Source: Sutterella sp.
GTDB lineage: Bacteria; Pseudomonadota; Gammaproteobacteria; Burkholderiales; Burkholderiaceae_F
Direction: 5' to 3'
Assembly: GCA_020025955.1 (NCBI GenBank)
Contig: JAHHRF010000002.1
Location: forward strand, 1 to 64,000
Length of the DNA: 64,000 nt
The translations under genes were made by a program, and so were the position numbers. The first letter of the stretch is position 1. Each line of letters opens with the position of its first letter. The notes beneath the pieces were generated by a model. The model saw only the letters and a program-made list of their open reading frames with translations. It did no database searches and was not told the DNA's origin. Positions 17,643 through 25,350 of the stretch are shown here, piece by piece.

Positions 17643-19967
17643 TTAGAACTTCACTTCTAAGGTCATGTTGTAGTTGCGGCCCGGTTGGTAGTAGCGTTCC
17701 AGCCCTAAGCCATTGTCGTTGACGTGGTTAACCTTGGAATGGTCCAAGATCCCGCGTAACGAATCCCAGGTTTGGTAACGCTTATTCGTAATGTTGTAAA
17801 CCCCAGCACGAAGCGTGACGTTCTTATAAGGCTTCCACCAACCAAAGAGGTCAAAGATGTTGGCTTCTTTGTTACGCCACTTCCAGGTCGTACGACCACC
17901 CGTTTCACTACGGTGATAGGTGTCCGTTTCTTTTTTCGCCCCTAAATAGGTCCCACGGGCATAGATCCCCCACTTTTCACTGGGATGTTCGTAGTCAATC
18001 CCGTAGACGTACTTCAAGGGTTGGATCGGCAAGATGCTTAAGCCCTCGCCCGTTTCCCCGTCAGCCATCCCGATGGAGCCCACAAGCTTGGCGCCCTTGA
18101 GCTTGTCAGAGAACGTATCCAAGTTAAAGCTACCCGAAGCTTCAAACCCGTGAATCTTGGCCTTTTCCAAGTTCACCATCTTGAGGGTGTAGTACTGAAC
18201 AGGATCTTCCCACCACTTCTTCGACGGCACCTTTAACCACAATTCATCTTCAAAGAGGAAGTCCTTGTAGTTGATGTGGAAGGCGTTGATGTTAAACGTA
18301 CCGTAGCGATTATTAAGTTGTAAGAACACGTTTTGCGTCAAGCTCTTTTCAGGACGCAGATCCGGATTGGGTAACCAGTTCCCATAGGGGTTTTCGTACT
18401 TAAAGTAGAGTTCCGTCGCGCTCGGGTTACGGAAACCCGTCCCGATGTTGTAGCCCAACTTAAAGGCGCGATCGACCTCTAAGTCAACGCCTACATTAAA
18501 GGCCTTGTTCGTAAAGGACTTACGCTTGGGATCTTTGACTTCCCCGAAACCCTTACACTCTTCGGAACACGCGGCGTTATAGGGCTTGGGCTGGTGGCTC
18601 GACTTTTCAATACGACCGCCTAAATGTAAACCGATGACGGTATCGTGATTTCTGAAGACCCCAGAATTCCAAAAGATGTTGTCGCCCAACACTAAGCCCC
18701 TATCGGTCGTGTCAACAGGGCGCTGAATCGTATACGGCTTGCCCGGATCTAACGTGTCGCTAAAGAACGGGCGCGTATGGTCTAAGTTGATGTTTTTGAC
18801 CATGCGCTTACTCGCAAAAGCACGCATATCAAAATTGTGCTCCCCATAGAACTCAATCGGTGCCGACTGCGCTTCCAGGGTTACACGACCAAATTTGGTC
18901 TTAAAGGAGCGGTCTTTATGGGAGTTGACGTACCAGGGCGACTTTTGAACCACGGCATCAGCTGCAGCGTCATAACCCATGGTGTAGGTCGAGTCTTCCG
19001 TAATGGCCTTGGTGTCCACCACTAACGCTTCACCCGATAGCTTCAACTTGTTGAGGTAATCGTTATAAGGCGCAAAGGTGTAGTCCACCGTGGCCGAATG
19101 ACGCGTCGAGATGTCATTGGATTGCGTCAATTCGTTTGCGTTATTGTGGTTGCGGGAGTTTTCCCAAAGCATTCGATCGAACTTCGTCCCATTGACGTTC
19201 AAGCCCACCGAGTGCATGTCATTGAAGTGGTAGCGCAGCTTGGCCAAATACGTATGCGCATTATGAACGGAAGGGTCCGGGTGCTGGGAGTCCGCCTTCA
19301 GGTAGATGTTCCCGCGCCCTAAGCTCTTGTTGTTGTGCCCATGGCGGTGCGAATAAAGTAACAACGCCGAAACCGAGTCACCCCTCCAGGCCGCAGACAC
19401 CGTCTTTAACCATTCACGGTTTTTCGTGGCGTAGCCCACGCGCCCTAACGCGCCCCAACGCTTGTCCCCGTCCACAATATCTTCAGGGTTCAAGGTGCGG
19501 AAGTTCACAGAACCCCCAACGGCCCCACTCCCGGTTTCCACCGAATTGGACCCACGGTCAATGGAAATCGCCGTCACCAATTCCGGATCCACCGTCGGAC
19601 GCGACGTATTCATGTTCCCGTAACGGGCGTACAAGGAGTTTTCTTCAAAGTTAGGAAGCGAAACGCCATCAACGAGGATCCCCACGCGGTTCCCTTCAAC
19701 ACCGCGCATGGTAAAGCCCTTATTGAAACGCCCTTCTTCTTGAAGCCCTAAGTCTTGTTCGTAGCGGGTTAAGTCACGCATGTCACGAATCATTTCGCGT
19801 GCAATGCGTTTATGCCCGACGGTTGTGCTCGAGGGGGCTTTGTCAGTGATTTCGGTGGCGGTGACGTTAACGTCATCGGTCGTCACAACGTCTGCGGCCC
19901 AGACGTTGGGGGCAAAAAAGACGGCAAGTATCGCCAGGCTTAATGGGTTTTTGGAAAGAGAGGTCAT
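17643..19967 (-). CDS. TonB-dependent receptor, haem/haemoprotein family
   Basis: The 774-residue outer-membrane protein has a signal peptide cleaved after NVWA (residue 24), a likely TonB box (DVNVTAT, about residues 32-38), a plug domain (GFTMRGVEGNRVGILVDGVSLP; SIDRGSNSVETGSGAVGG) and a 22-strand barrel ending YNMTLEVKF. The plug wording and layout fit the TonB-dependent haemoglobin/transferrin/lactoferrin receptor family, so haem or host haemoprotein iron is the likely substrate. Two Fur boxes lie upstream, which supports iron-repressed expression. No TonB, ExbB/D or haem ABC transporter genes are in the window, so it depends on loci elsewhere. The start codon at 19967 has only a weak Shine-Dalgarno sequence. 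The substrate is inferred, not shown. Confidence 0.88.
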   Translation of the reverse strand: MTSLSKNPLSLAILAVFFAPNVWAADVVTTDDVNVTATEITDKAPSSTTVGHKRIAREMIRDMRDLTRYEQDLGLQEEGRFNKGFTMRGVEGNRVGILVDGVSLPNFEENSLYARYGNMNTSRPTVDPELVTAISIDRGSNSVETGSGAVGGSVNFRTLNPEDIVDGDKRWGALGRVGYATKNREWLKTVSAAWRGDSVSALLLYSHRHGHNNKSLGRGNIYLKADSQHPDPSVHNAHTYLAKLRYHFNDMHSVGLNVNGTKFDRMLWENSRNHNNANELTQSNDISTRHSATVDYTFAPYNDYLNKLKLSGEALVVDTKAITEDSTYTMGYDAAADAVVQKSPWYVNSHKDRSFKTKFGRVTLEAQSAPIEFYGEHNFDMRAFASKRMVKNINLDHTRPFFSDTLDPGKPYTIQRPVDTTDRGLVLGDNIFWNSGVFRNHDTVIGLHLGGRIEKSSHQPKPYNAACSEECKGFGEVKDPKRKSFTNKAFNVGVDLEVDRAFKLGYNIGTGFRNPSATELYFKYENPYGNWLPNPDLRPEKSLTQNVFLQLNNRYGTFNINAFHINYKDFLFEDELWLKVPSKKWWEDPVQYYTLKMVNLEKAKIHGFEASGSFNLDTFSDKLKGAKLVGSIGMADGETGEGLSILPIQPLKYVYGIDYEHPSEKWGIYARGTYLGAKKETDTYHRSETGGRTTWKWRNKEANIFDLFGWWKPYKNVTLRAGVYNITNKRYQTWDSLRGILDHSKVNHVNDNGLGLERYYQPGRNYNMTLEVKF

Positions 19968-20037
19968 GAGCTAGCACTTCAGGTGTTGGTGCCCGTAGGG
20001 TTTGAGGCACGGGTTTTTCTTCTTAGTGTTTACACGT

Positions 20038-20056
20038 AATGAGAATCAATCTCACT
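20038..20056. promoter_or_regulatory. Fur box, promoter-proximal, of the TonB receptor
   Basis: AATGAGAATCAATCTCACT closely matches the Fur consensus AnTGAGAATnATTnTCATT. It lies about 70 bases upstream of the receptor start codon. Confidence 0.7.
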
Positions 20057-20190
20057 ACGGTTTATCGAGTGTATGAAGGCCTTAGAACAAACGCAATTTT
20101 GTAATTACTTATGAACCGTTATCCCAAATTTCATACAAAAACCCTTATCTTTCATACGGTTGCAGAATCCGAAAATGGTAATTTTTCCGT

Positions 20191-20209
20191 TGTGAGAATG
20201 ATTATCAGG
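20191..20209. promoter_or_regulatory. Fur box, distal, of the TonB receptor
   Basis: TGTGAGAATGATTATCAGG contains an exact TGAGAATnATTATCA core. It lies about 225 bases upstream of the receptor start and also upstream of guaB on the other strand. Receptor control is more likely. Confidence 0.7.
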
Positions 20210-20329
20210 AAAATTCCCTATTCATAAATTCCACTTTCCCCTCCCATGAGGGGGTGACGTTTTTGCTGATTCCTATTGTTATGTTCACTTTCAGTGTTGT
20301 TTTTTTGTCTTTCTGGGCTTCTCGCCCCC

Positions 20330-20609
20330 TCGTCAGGGAATCCAAACGGATGAGGAGGTAATGACCTCTTTAGGGTAAAAGCAAAAAAATTTGGGCCCGA
20401 TGTGCACTCAACGACGAAAAAAACGTTAGACTACGTCCGCAAACCAATCTCCCACAGATAGCTCAGGTATCCCTGATGTCTATCGAAGTGTGACGCACAG
20501 TGAGGCGCCTGCCCCACTTGGTCACGGGCTCGAATTCTCCTGTCCTAAGGCTCGGTTTTATCCGGTTTTGTCGATTCCGAAGGACATTCTTTTTTGCTTA
20601 GAGGTTGTT
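20330..20609 (+). promoter_or_regulatory. guaB leader with hairpins
   Basis: The guaB upstream region has two small stems: GAGGT/ACCTC (20355-20368) and a two-part stem in which GATAG (20457-20461) pairs with CTATC (20480-20484) around an inner TCAGG/CCTGA hairpin. No known purine-responsive riboswitch core is recognisable. A good ribosome-binding site (AGAGG at 20600) precedes the start. Whether the stems regulate guaB is unknown. Confidence 0.35.
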
Positions 20610-22079
20610 ATGCGACTCCTTCAGAAGGCTCTCACCTTCGACGACGTTTTGCTCGTTCCTGCTTATTCCGAAGTTCTCCCCCGCGATACGGTTTTGTCTA
20701 CGCAATTGACGCGTGACCTTCGCATCAACATCCCGATGCTCTCTGCAGTGATGGACACTGTGACGGAATCCCGCTTAGCCATTGCGATGGCACAAGAAGG
20801 CGGGATTGGTTTTATTCACAAGAACATGTCCGCTGACGCCCAGGCCTTGGAAGTCTCCAAAGTCAAGCGCCACGAAGCTGGCATTGTGAATGAGCCCATC
20901 ACCATTGGTCCCGACATGCTCGTGGGCGATGTGATCCGTTTGGCTCGCGAAAACCAAATCTCGGGTCTCCCCGTGGTCGCAGAAGATAAGACCGTGCTCG
21001 GTATGGTCACCAACCGTGACCTTCGCTTTGAAGAACGCATGAGCGTGCCGGTTCGCGAAGTCATGACCCCGCGTGAACGCTTGGTCACTGTTAAGGAAGG
21101 CGCTTCCCTGGATGAAGCCAAGGATCTCATGCACCATCACCGCTTAGAACGCGTATTGGTGGTGGACGATGCCTTCAAGCTTCGCGGTTTGATGACGGTT
21201 AAAGACATCACCAAGGCGACGGACCATCCGTTGGCCGCCAAGGACGCCCAGGGCAAGCTGCTCGTCGGCGCAGGCGTAAGCGTTGGCGGTGGTGTTGAAG
21301 AACGTATTGAAAAGCTCGTTGACGCTGGCGTTGACGTGATTGTGGTCGACACGGCTCACGGTCACTCCGCTGGGGTGTTAAACCGCGTCAAGTGGGTTAA
21401 GGAACACTTCCCCAACCTTCAGGTGATCGGTGGCAACATCGCGACGGCCGCTGCTGCCAAGGCCCTCGTTGACATGGGCGCTGACGGCGTTAAGGTCGGT
21501 ATCGGTCCGGGCTCCATTTGTACGACGCGTATTGTCGCCGGCGTGGGCGTTCCCCAGATCACGGCCATCAGCAACGTCGCTGAAGCCCTTAAGGACACGG
21601 GCGTTCCCTGTATCGCTGACGGTGGTATCCGCTTCTCGGGCGACATCGCCAAGGCCATCGCCGCTGGTGCTAACGCCGTGATGATGGGTGGGTGCTTCGC
21701 CGGTACCGAAGAAGCTCCGGGTGAAGTCATTCTCTACCAGGGCCGCTCCTACAAGGCTTACCGTGGCATGGGGAGTCTCGGCGCCATGGGCAAGGGCTCG
21801 GCTGACCGTTACTTCCAGGACAACAACCAGGGCAACTTGGATAAGTTCGTGCCGGAAGGCATTGAAGGGATGGTTCCCTACAAGGGCCCGGTCGCCCAGA
21901 TCATCTACCAGATGATTGGGGGGCTTCGCTCCTCCATGGGCTACTGCGGTTGCCACACGATCGACGAAATGCGCAGCCGTGCTCAGTTCGTTGAAATCAC
22001 GGCCGCTGGCTGGCGTGAATCCCACGTCCATGACGTGAAGATCACGAAGGAAGCCCCGAACTATCGTCAAGAAAAGTAA
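20610..22079 (+). CDS. guaB: Inosine-5'-monophosphate dehydrogenase
   Basis: GuaB oxidises IMP to XMP with NAD+, the committed step to GMP, in the cytoplasm as a tetramer. The ATG at 20610 after AGAGG gives 489 residues, the normal length; a longer frame back to 20490 has no support. Visible landmarks are the N-terminal MRLLQKALTFDDVLLVPAY, two CBS domains (about residues 95-205, including GMVTNRDLRFE), and the catalytic loop GIGPGSICTTRIVAG with its active-site cysteine. The flap GMGSLGAMGKGSADRYFQ is also clear. The next enzyme of the pathway, GuaA, follows 147 bases later, but a terminator separates them. Confidence 0.97.
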   Translation: MRLLQKALTFDDVLLVPAYSEVLPRDTVLSTQLTRDLRINIPMLSAVMDTVTESRLAIAMAQEGGIGFIHKNMSADAQALEVSKVKRHEAGIVNEPITIGPDMLVGDVIRLARENQISGLPVVAEDKTVLGMVTNRDLRFEERMSVPVREVMTPRERLVTVKEGASLDEAKDLMHHHRLERVLVVDDAFKLRGLMTVKDITKATDHPLAAKDAQGKLLVGAGVSVGGGVEERIEKLVDAGVDVIVVDTAHGHSAGVLNRVKWVKEHFPNLQVIGGNIATAAAAKALVDMGADGVKVGIGPGSICTTRIVAGVGVPQITAISNVAEALKDTGVPCIADGGIRFSGDIAKAIAAGANAVMMGGCFAGTEEAPGEVILYQGRSYKAYRGMGSLGAMGKGSADRYFQDNNQGNLDKFVPEGIEGMVPYKGPVAQIIYQMIGGLRSSMGYCGCHTIDEMRSRAQFVEITAAGWRESHVHDVKITKEAPNYRQEK

Positions 22080-22089
22080 GGGTTAAGAG

Positions 22090-22120
22090 ACGGGGTTCCC
22101 ACGCGGAGCCCCGTTTTTTC
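22090..22120 (+). terminator. Intrinsic terminator of guaB
   Basis: ACGGGGTTCC (22090-22099) pairs with GGAGCCCCGT (22105-22114) and is followed by six T. Confidence 0.88.
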
Positions 22121-22226
22121 CCTGATTGACGGTAAAACTCGCGGTAAACCCTAAGTTTTCACGGGTCAACCAACGCATTCTGCGTTAAAATCTATTGTTT
22201 TCAATTTCGAGCGGATAGCCAAACTG

Positions 22227-23792
22227 ATGTCCCACGATCGCATTCTTATTCTTGACTTCGGCAGCCAAGTGACGCAGCTCATCGCCCGTCGCGTGCGCGA
22301 AGCCCATGTTTATTGTGAAGTTCACCCCAATGATGTCTCCGAAGAATTCATCCGTGAATTCAACCCCAAGGGCATCATCTTGTCGGGCTCTCATATGAGC
22401 GCCTACGAAGAAGCCAACGACCAGGCTAGCCCCGCCGTCTTCTCGGCTGGCGTGCCGGTGCTTGGTATCTGCTACGGTATGCAGACCATGGCCCAGCAGT
22501 TGGGCGGCAAGGTTGAAAGTGGCACCAAGCGTGAATTCGGTTACGCCGAAGTCCGTGCCCACGGTCATACCCGCCTCTTAAAGGGGATCGAAGACTTCCA
22601 GACCGAAGACGGTCACGGGATGCTTAAGGTTTGGATGAGCCACGGCGACAAGGTTGCTGAATTGCCTCCTGGCTTTAAGGTCATGTGCTCCACCCCCTCT
22701 TGCCCGATCGCCGGTATGTGCGACGAAGAGCGTGGCTTCTATGCCCTCCAGTTCCACCCTGAAGTGACCCACACCGTTAAGGGTCGCGACATGCTCAACC
22801 GCTTTGTGCTCGACATCTGTGGCGCCAAGGCTGACTGGGTGATGGGTAACTACGTGGACGAAGCCGTCCAGAAGATCCGTGAACAAGTGGGCGACGAAGA
22901 AGTCATCCTCGGTCTCTCGGGTGGCGTGGACAGTTCCGTCGCTGCCGCCTTGATTCACCGCGCTATCGGTAAGCAGCTCACCTGCGTGTTCGTTGACAAC
23001 GGTCTTCTCCGTAAGGACGAACGCAAGCAAGTGGAAGAAACCTTCAAGCAGAACATGGGCTTGAAGTTAGTGGTCGTCGACGCTGTGGATCGCTTCATGG
23101 GCGAACTCGCTGGCGTGACCGATCCGGAAGCCAAGCGTAAGATCATTGGCCGCGTCTTCGTGGAAATCTTCCAGGAAGAAGCTGAAAAGTTAACGAGCGC
23201 CAAGTGGTTGGCTCAGGGCACGATCTACCCTGACGTCATCGAATCCGCCGGTGCCAAGAGCAAGAAGGCTAAGACCATTAAGAGCCACCACAATGTGGGT
23301 GGGTTGCCGGATACGCTTCACTTGAAGCTTCTTGAGCCGTTACGTGACCTCTTCAAGGACGAAGTCCGTGAATTGGGTCTCTCCTTGGGTCTCCCCGCTG
23401 AAATGGTCTTCCGTCACCCGTTCCCGGGTCCGGGCTTAGGCGTTCGTATCTTGGGTGAAGTGAAGCAAGAATACGCTGACCTTCTCCGTGAAGCCGATGC
23501 CATCTTCATCGAGGAATTGCGCGCCGCTGACCTCTACGACAAGGTGAGCCAGGCCTTCGTGGTCTTCCTCCCCGTTAAGAGCGTGGGCGTGATGGGCGAC
23601 GGCCGCACCTATGACTGGGTGGTGAGCTTACGTTGCGTTGAAACGAGCGACTTCATGACGGCCCACTGGAGCCACCTCCCCTACGAGTTGTTGGGTAAGG
23701 TCTCCAACCGTATCATCAATGAAGTCAAGGGCATCAACCGCGTCTGCTACGACGTCTCCGGTAAGCCCCCTGCCACGATCGAATGGGAATAA
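22227..23792 (+). CDS. guaA: GMP synthase (glutamine-hydrolysing)
   Basis: GuaA converts XMP to GMP using ATP and glutamine. The 521-residue protein has the two expected domains. The first is an N-terminal class I amidotransferase (nucleophile cysteine in GICYGMQ; HFPE-type His/Glu in QFHPEVTH). The second is an ATP pyrophosphatase domain with the PP-loop LGLSGGVDSSV, followed by the dimerisation domain ending NRVCYDVSGKPPATIEWE. Length and both active sites are intact. It follows guaB, giving the full IMP-to-GMP branch, but the guaB terminator and the 147-base gap imply its own promoter. A TAAAAT at 22185-22190 is a possible -10. The Shine-Dalgarno sequence is weak. Confidence 0.97.
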   Translation: MSHDRILILDFGSQVTQLIARRVREAHVYCEVHPNDVSEEFIREFNPKGIILSGSHMSAYEEANDQASPAVFSAGVPVLGICYGMQTMAQQLGGKVESGTKREFGYAEVRAHGHTRLLKGIEDFQTEDGHGMLKVWMSHGDKVAELPPGFKVMCSTPSCPIAGMCDEERGFYALQFHPEVTHTVKGRDMLNRFVLDICGAKADWVMGNYVDEAVQKIREQVGDEEVILGLSGGVDSSVAAALIHRAIGKQLTCVFVDNGLLRKDERKQVEETFKQNMGLKLVVVDAVDRFMGELAGVTDPEAKRKIIGRVFVEIFQEEAEKLTSAKWLAQGTIYPDVIESAGAKSKKAKTIKSHHNVGGLPDTLHLKLLEPLRDLFKDEVRELGLSLGLPAEMVFRHPFPGPGLGVRILGEVKQEYADLLREADAIFIEELRAADLYDKVSQAFVVFLPVKSVGVMGDGRTYDWVVSLRCVETSDFMTAHWSHLPYELLGKVSNRIINEVKGINRVCYDVSGKPPATIEWE

Positions 23793-23824
23793 TATTCCCT
23801 CACGATTGTCGTTAGGCCAATGAG

Positions 23825-23856
23825 AAAAGCGCCAGTTTCGAACTGGCGCTTTTTTC
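23825..23856. terminator. Bidirectional terminator after guaA
   Basis: AAGCGCCAGTT (23827-23837) and AACTGGCGCTT (23841-23851) form a perfect stem flanked by A and T runs. It can serve guaA and the leftward thiamine pyrophosphokinase gene. Confidence 0.88.
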
Positions 23857-23882
23857 GTTTTGGCGTTTTGTTTTGACGCGCT

Positions 23883-24554
23883 TTACGCCATCTTGTGGCA
23901 CTTACGCTCAAAGGCGATGTAAAGAAGGCTAGAGCCCTCTGCTTTGACACGCATGGGCGTTGCCGTCACCTCGTTTAAGGTCGCTTCCCAAAGCTCTAAA
24001 AAGGGACGGTTTTCAAATGGATAGGCGACGCCGTGAGCACTCATGGGACGGCCGTCCAACGCAAAGAAACTCACCTGGGTGCCCACGTCAAGCGTTAAGG
24101 CTTTTTCGCCCGTAAAGGGAATAAACACCCCATAGGGCGTTAACGCCACCACGTCGAGCGCTAAACGTCGGTAGTAGGAGAGGAGCGAAATGTTCGCCAA
24201 CGTATGGTCTTCTCGGCGACCCGTCAGCCCCACGATTAAGAGTCGCGTCCAGCCTTGGGCTTTAGCCCAAAAGACGGCTTTGGTGAGGTCATTGGTGTCT
24301 TGCTCAGCCACTTCAATGAGCTGCAACCCCAGCTTTTCGCACAAGTCGCGCGACACTGAGTCGCCGTCTCCAATGAGCGTGTCGGGCGCCGTTTGCGTAC
24401 GCGCGTAAAAGTCGTCCAGGGCCCCATCGCACACCACCGTGTGTTGAGCGTGCGCCATAGCCTGCTTGAGCGCCTCCGCCGACAAAGGCTCACCGTGCGC
24501 AACAATCAAGGCATCAAAGGGCGACATTAAGGCGTCGAGAGAAAAAGCGGTCAT
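23883..24554 (-). CDS. Thiamine pyrophosphokinase
   Basis: This enzyme transfers pyrophosphate from ATP to thiamine to make thiamine pyrophosphate. The 223-residue frame starts at ATG 24554, which overlaps the stop of the upstream transporter gene in ATGA. The family motifs are present: DALIVAHG at the N-terminus, DGALDDFYA, DTLIGDGDSVS, EQDTNDLTKAV and GLTGRREDHTLANISLL, with a C-terminal beta domain that binds thiamine (about residues 150-223). A longer frame runs back to 24764 inside the transporter gene, but homology begins at the chosen start. The coupling with a PnuC-type transporter indicates salvage of external thiamine. Confidence 0.88.
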   Translation of the reverse strand: MTAFSLDALMSPFDALIVAHGEPLSAEALKQAMAHAQHTVVCDGALDDFYARTQTAPDTLIGDGDSVSRDLCEKLGLQLIEVAEQDTNDLTKAVFWAKAQGWTRLLIVGLTGRREDHTLANISLLSYYRRLALDVVALTPYGVFIPFTGEKALTLDVGTQVSFFALDGRPMSAHGVAYPFENRPFLELWEATLNEVTATPMRVKAEGSSLLYIAFERKCHKMA

Positions 24555-25120
24555 ACGCGAGCAAGACGAATCCAGCGAAGTAGCCCCCAGACGGCCACCC
24601 CAGTGTAAAAGGCATAAAAGACGCCCGTCACGGTGTAGCCCTGATAGAAATAGAGGGCACAGTAGATGACGTTCGCAATGAGCCAACAGTACCACGTCTC
24701 CACGTATTCTTTGGCTAAAAGCACCATGCCGATGAGGCTCACCGACGTGGCCACAGCATCCCACAAGGGGAAGGGACTTTCCATAAACGCTTCAAACGCG
24801 TACGCCAGAAGGGGCACCAAAACGAGTGTCCCGCCAACCGTCAGGGCGCGAGCCGGACGGCTTGCCCATGTGATCTGTGGGGTTTCAGGTGCCTCCCCAC
24901 GGCGTTTGTGCCACATCCACCAGCCCACGAGGCAGGCGAGGATGTAGTAGACGTTCACCAAAATATTGCCGTAGACCGCACTTTCCCACGAGAGGTAAAT
25001 GTAGAAAAAGGGCATCACAACGCCCACGGGCCAGAGCCACATGCTGGCTCGCATTTCCAGGATGACGTAGAGGATCCCTAAGGCGGCCCCCACGAGTTCA
25101 ATCACATCGGTCGGCGTCAT
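24551..25120 (-). CDS. pnuT: PnuC-type vitamin transporter, probable thiamine transporter PnuT
   Basis: The 189-residue integral membrane protein has about seven transmembrane segments and PnuC-family features (ELVGAALGILYVILEMR; WLWPVGVVMPFFYIYLSWES; AKEYVETWYCWLIANVIYC). PnuC proteins carry nicotinamide riboside, and close relatives carry thiamine (PnuT) or riboflavin (PnuX). The 4-base overlap with thiamine pyrophosphokinase, which would trap imported thiamine, argues for PnuT. The ATG at 25120 is chosen because a longer frame would run into the tRNA gene. The start lacks a Shine-Dalgarno sequence. I found no TPP riboswitch upstream. Confidence 0.85.
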   Translation of the reverse strand: MTPTDVIELVGAALGILYVILEMRASMWLWPVGVVMPFFYIYLSWESAVYGNILVNVYYILACLVGWWMWHKRRGEAPETPQITWASRPARALTVGGTLVLVPLLAYAFEAFMESPFPLWDAVATSVSLIGMVLLAKEYVETWYCWLIANVIYCALYFYQGYTVTGVFYAFYTGVAVWGLLRWIRLARV

Positions 25121-25149
25121 AAATCGGGGAAAGAAGGCAAATTTTGGCC

Positions 25150-25183
25150 AAAAAAAATCCGTTTTTCTGAATCGAAAAAACGG
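25150..25183 (-). terminator. Intrinsic terminator after tRNA-Gly
   Basis: Read leftward, CCGTTTTT (25183-25176) pairs with AAAAACGG (25166-25159) and is followed by A and eight T. It lies between the tRNA and pnuT. Confidence 0.8.
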
Positions 25184-25189
25184 AGCGTT

Positions 25190-25264
25190 TGGAGCGGGCG
25201 AAGGGAGTCGAACCCTCGTCATTAGCTTGGGAAGCTAAGGTAATAGCCGTTATACGACGCCCGC
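25190..25264 (-). tRNA. tRNA-Gly (anticodon CCC)
   Basis: The minus strand folds as a cloverleaf: acceptor GCGGGCG with CGCCCGC, discriminator T and encoded CCA at 25192-25190. The anticodon arm is TTAGC-TTCCCAA-GCTAA, with anticodon CCC after the U33 position, and the T arm carries GGTTCGACTCC. It decodes GGG codons. Confidence 0.95.
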
Positions 25265-25282
25265 AATCAAGTTGTAGAGGAA

Positions 25283-25310
25283 ATTGTACTGATTTTTTTA
25301 GGTTTTGCAA
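25283..25310 (-). promoter_or_regulatory. Sigma-70 promoter of tRNA-Gly
   Basis: Read leftward, TTGCAA (25310-25305), a 16-base spacer and TACAAT (25288-25283) lie 18 bases before the tRNA. Confidence 0.65.
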
Positions 25311-25350
25311 ATGGGGAGCGAAAGATTGCCCTTTCCCTCCCCTATTCGTG

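Noticed and set aside
19989..20016. Terminator-like GTGCC/GGCAC stem with TTTTT on the plus strand before the TonB receptor
   Set aside because: No plus-strand transcript is expected there, and the stem is only 5 bp. It lies in the 5' leader of the receptor gene.
25121..25190. TPP riboswitch upstream of the thiamine genes
   Set aside because: The 70 bases hold only the tRNA terminator; no CTGAGA or THI-box sequence is present.
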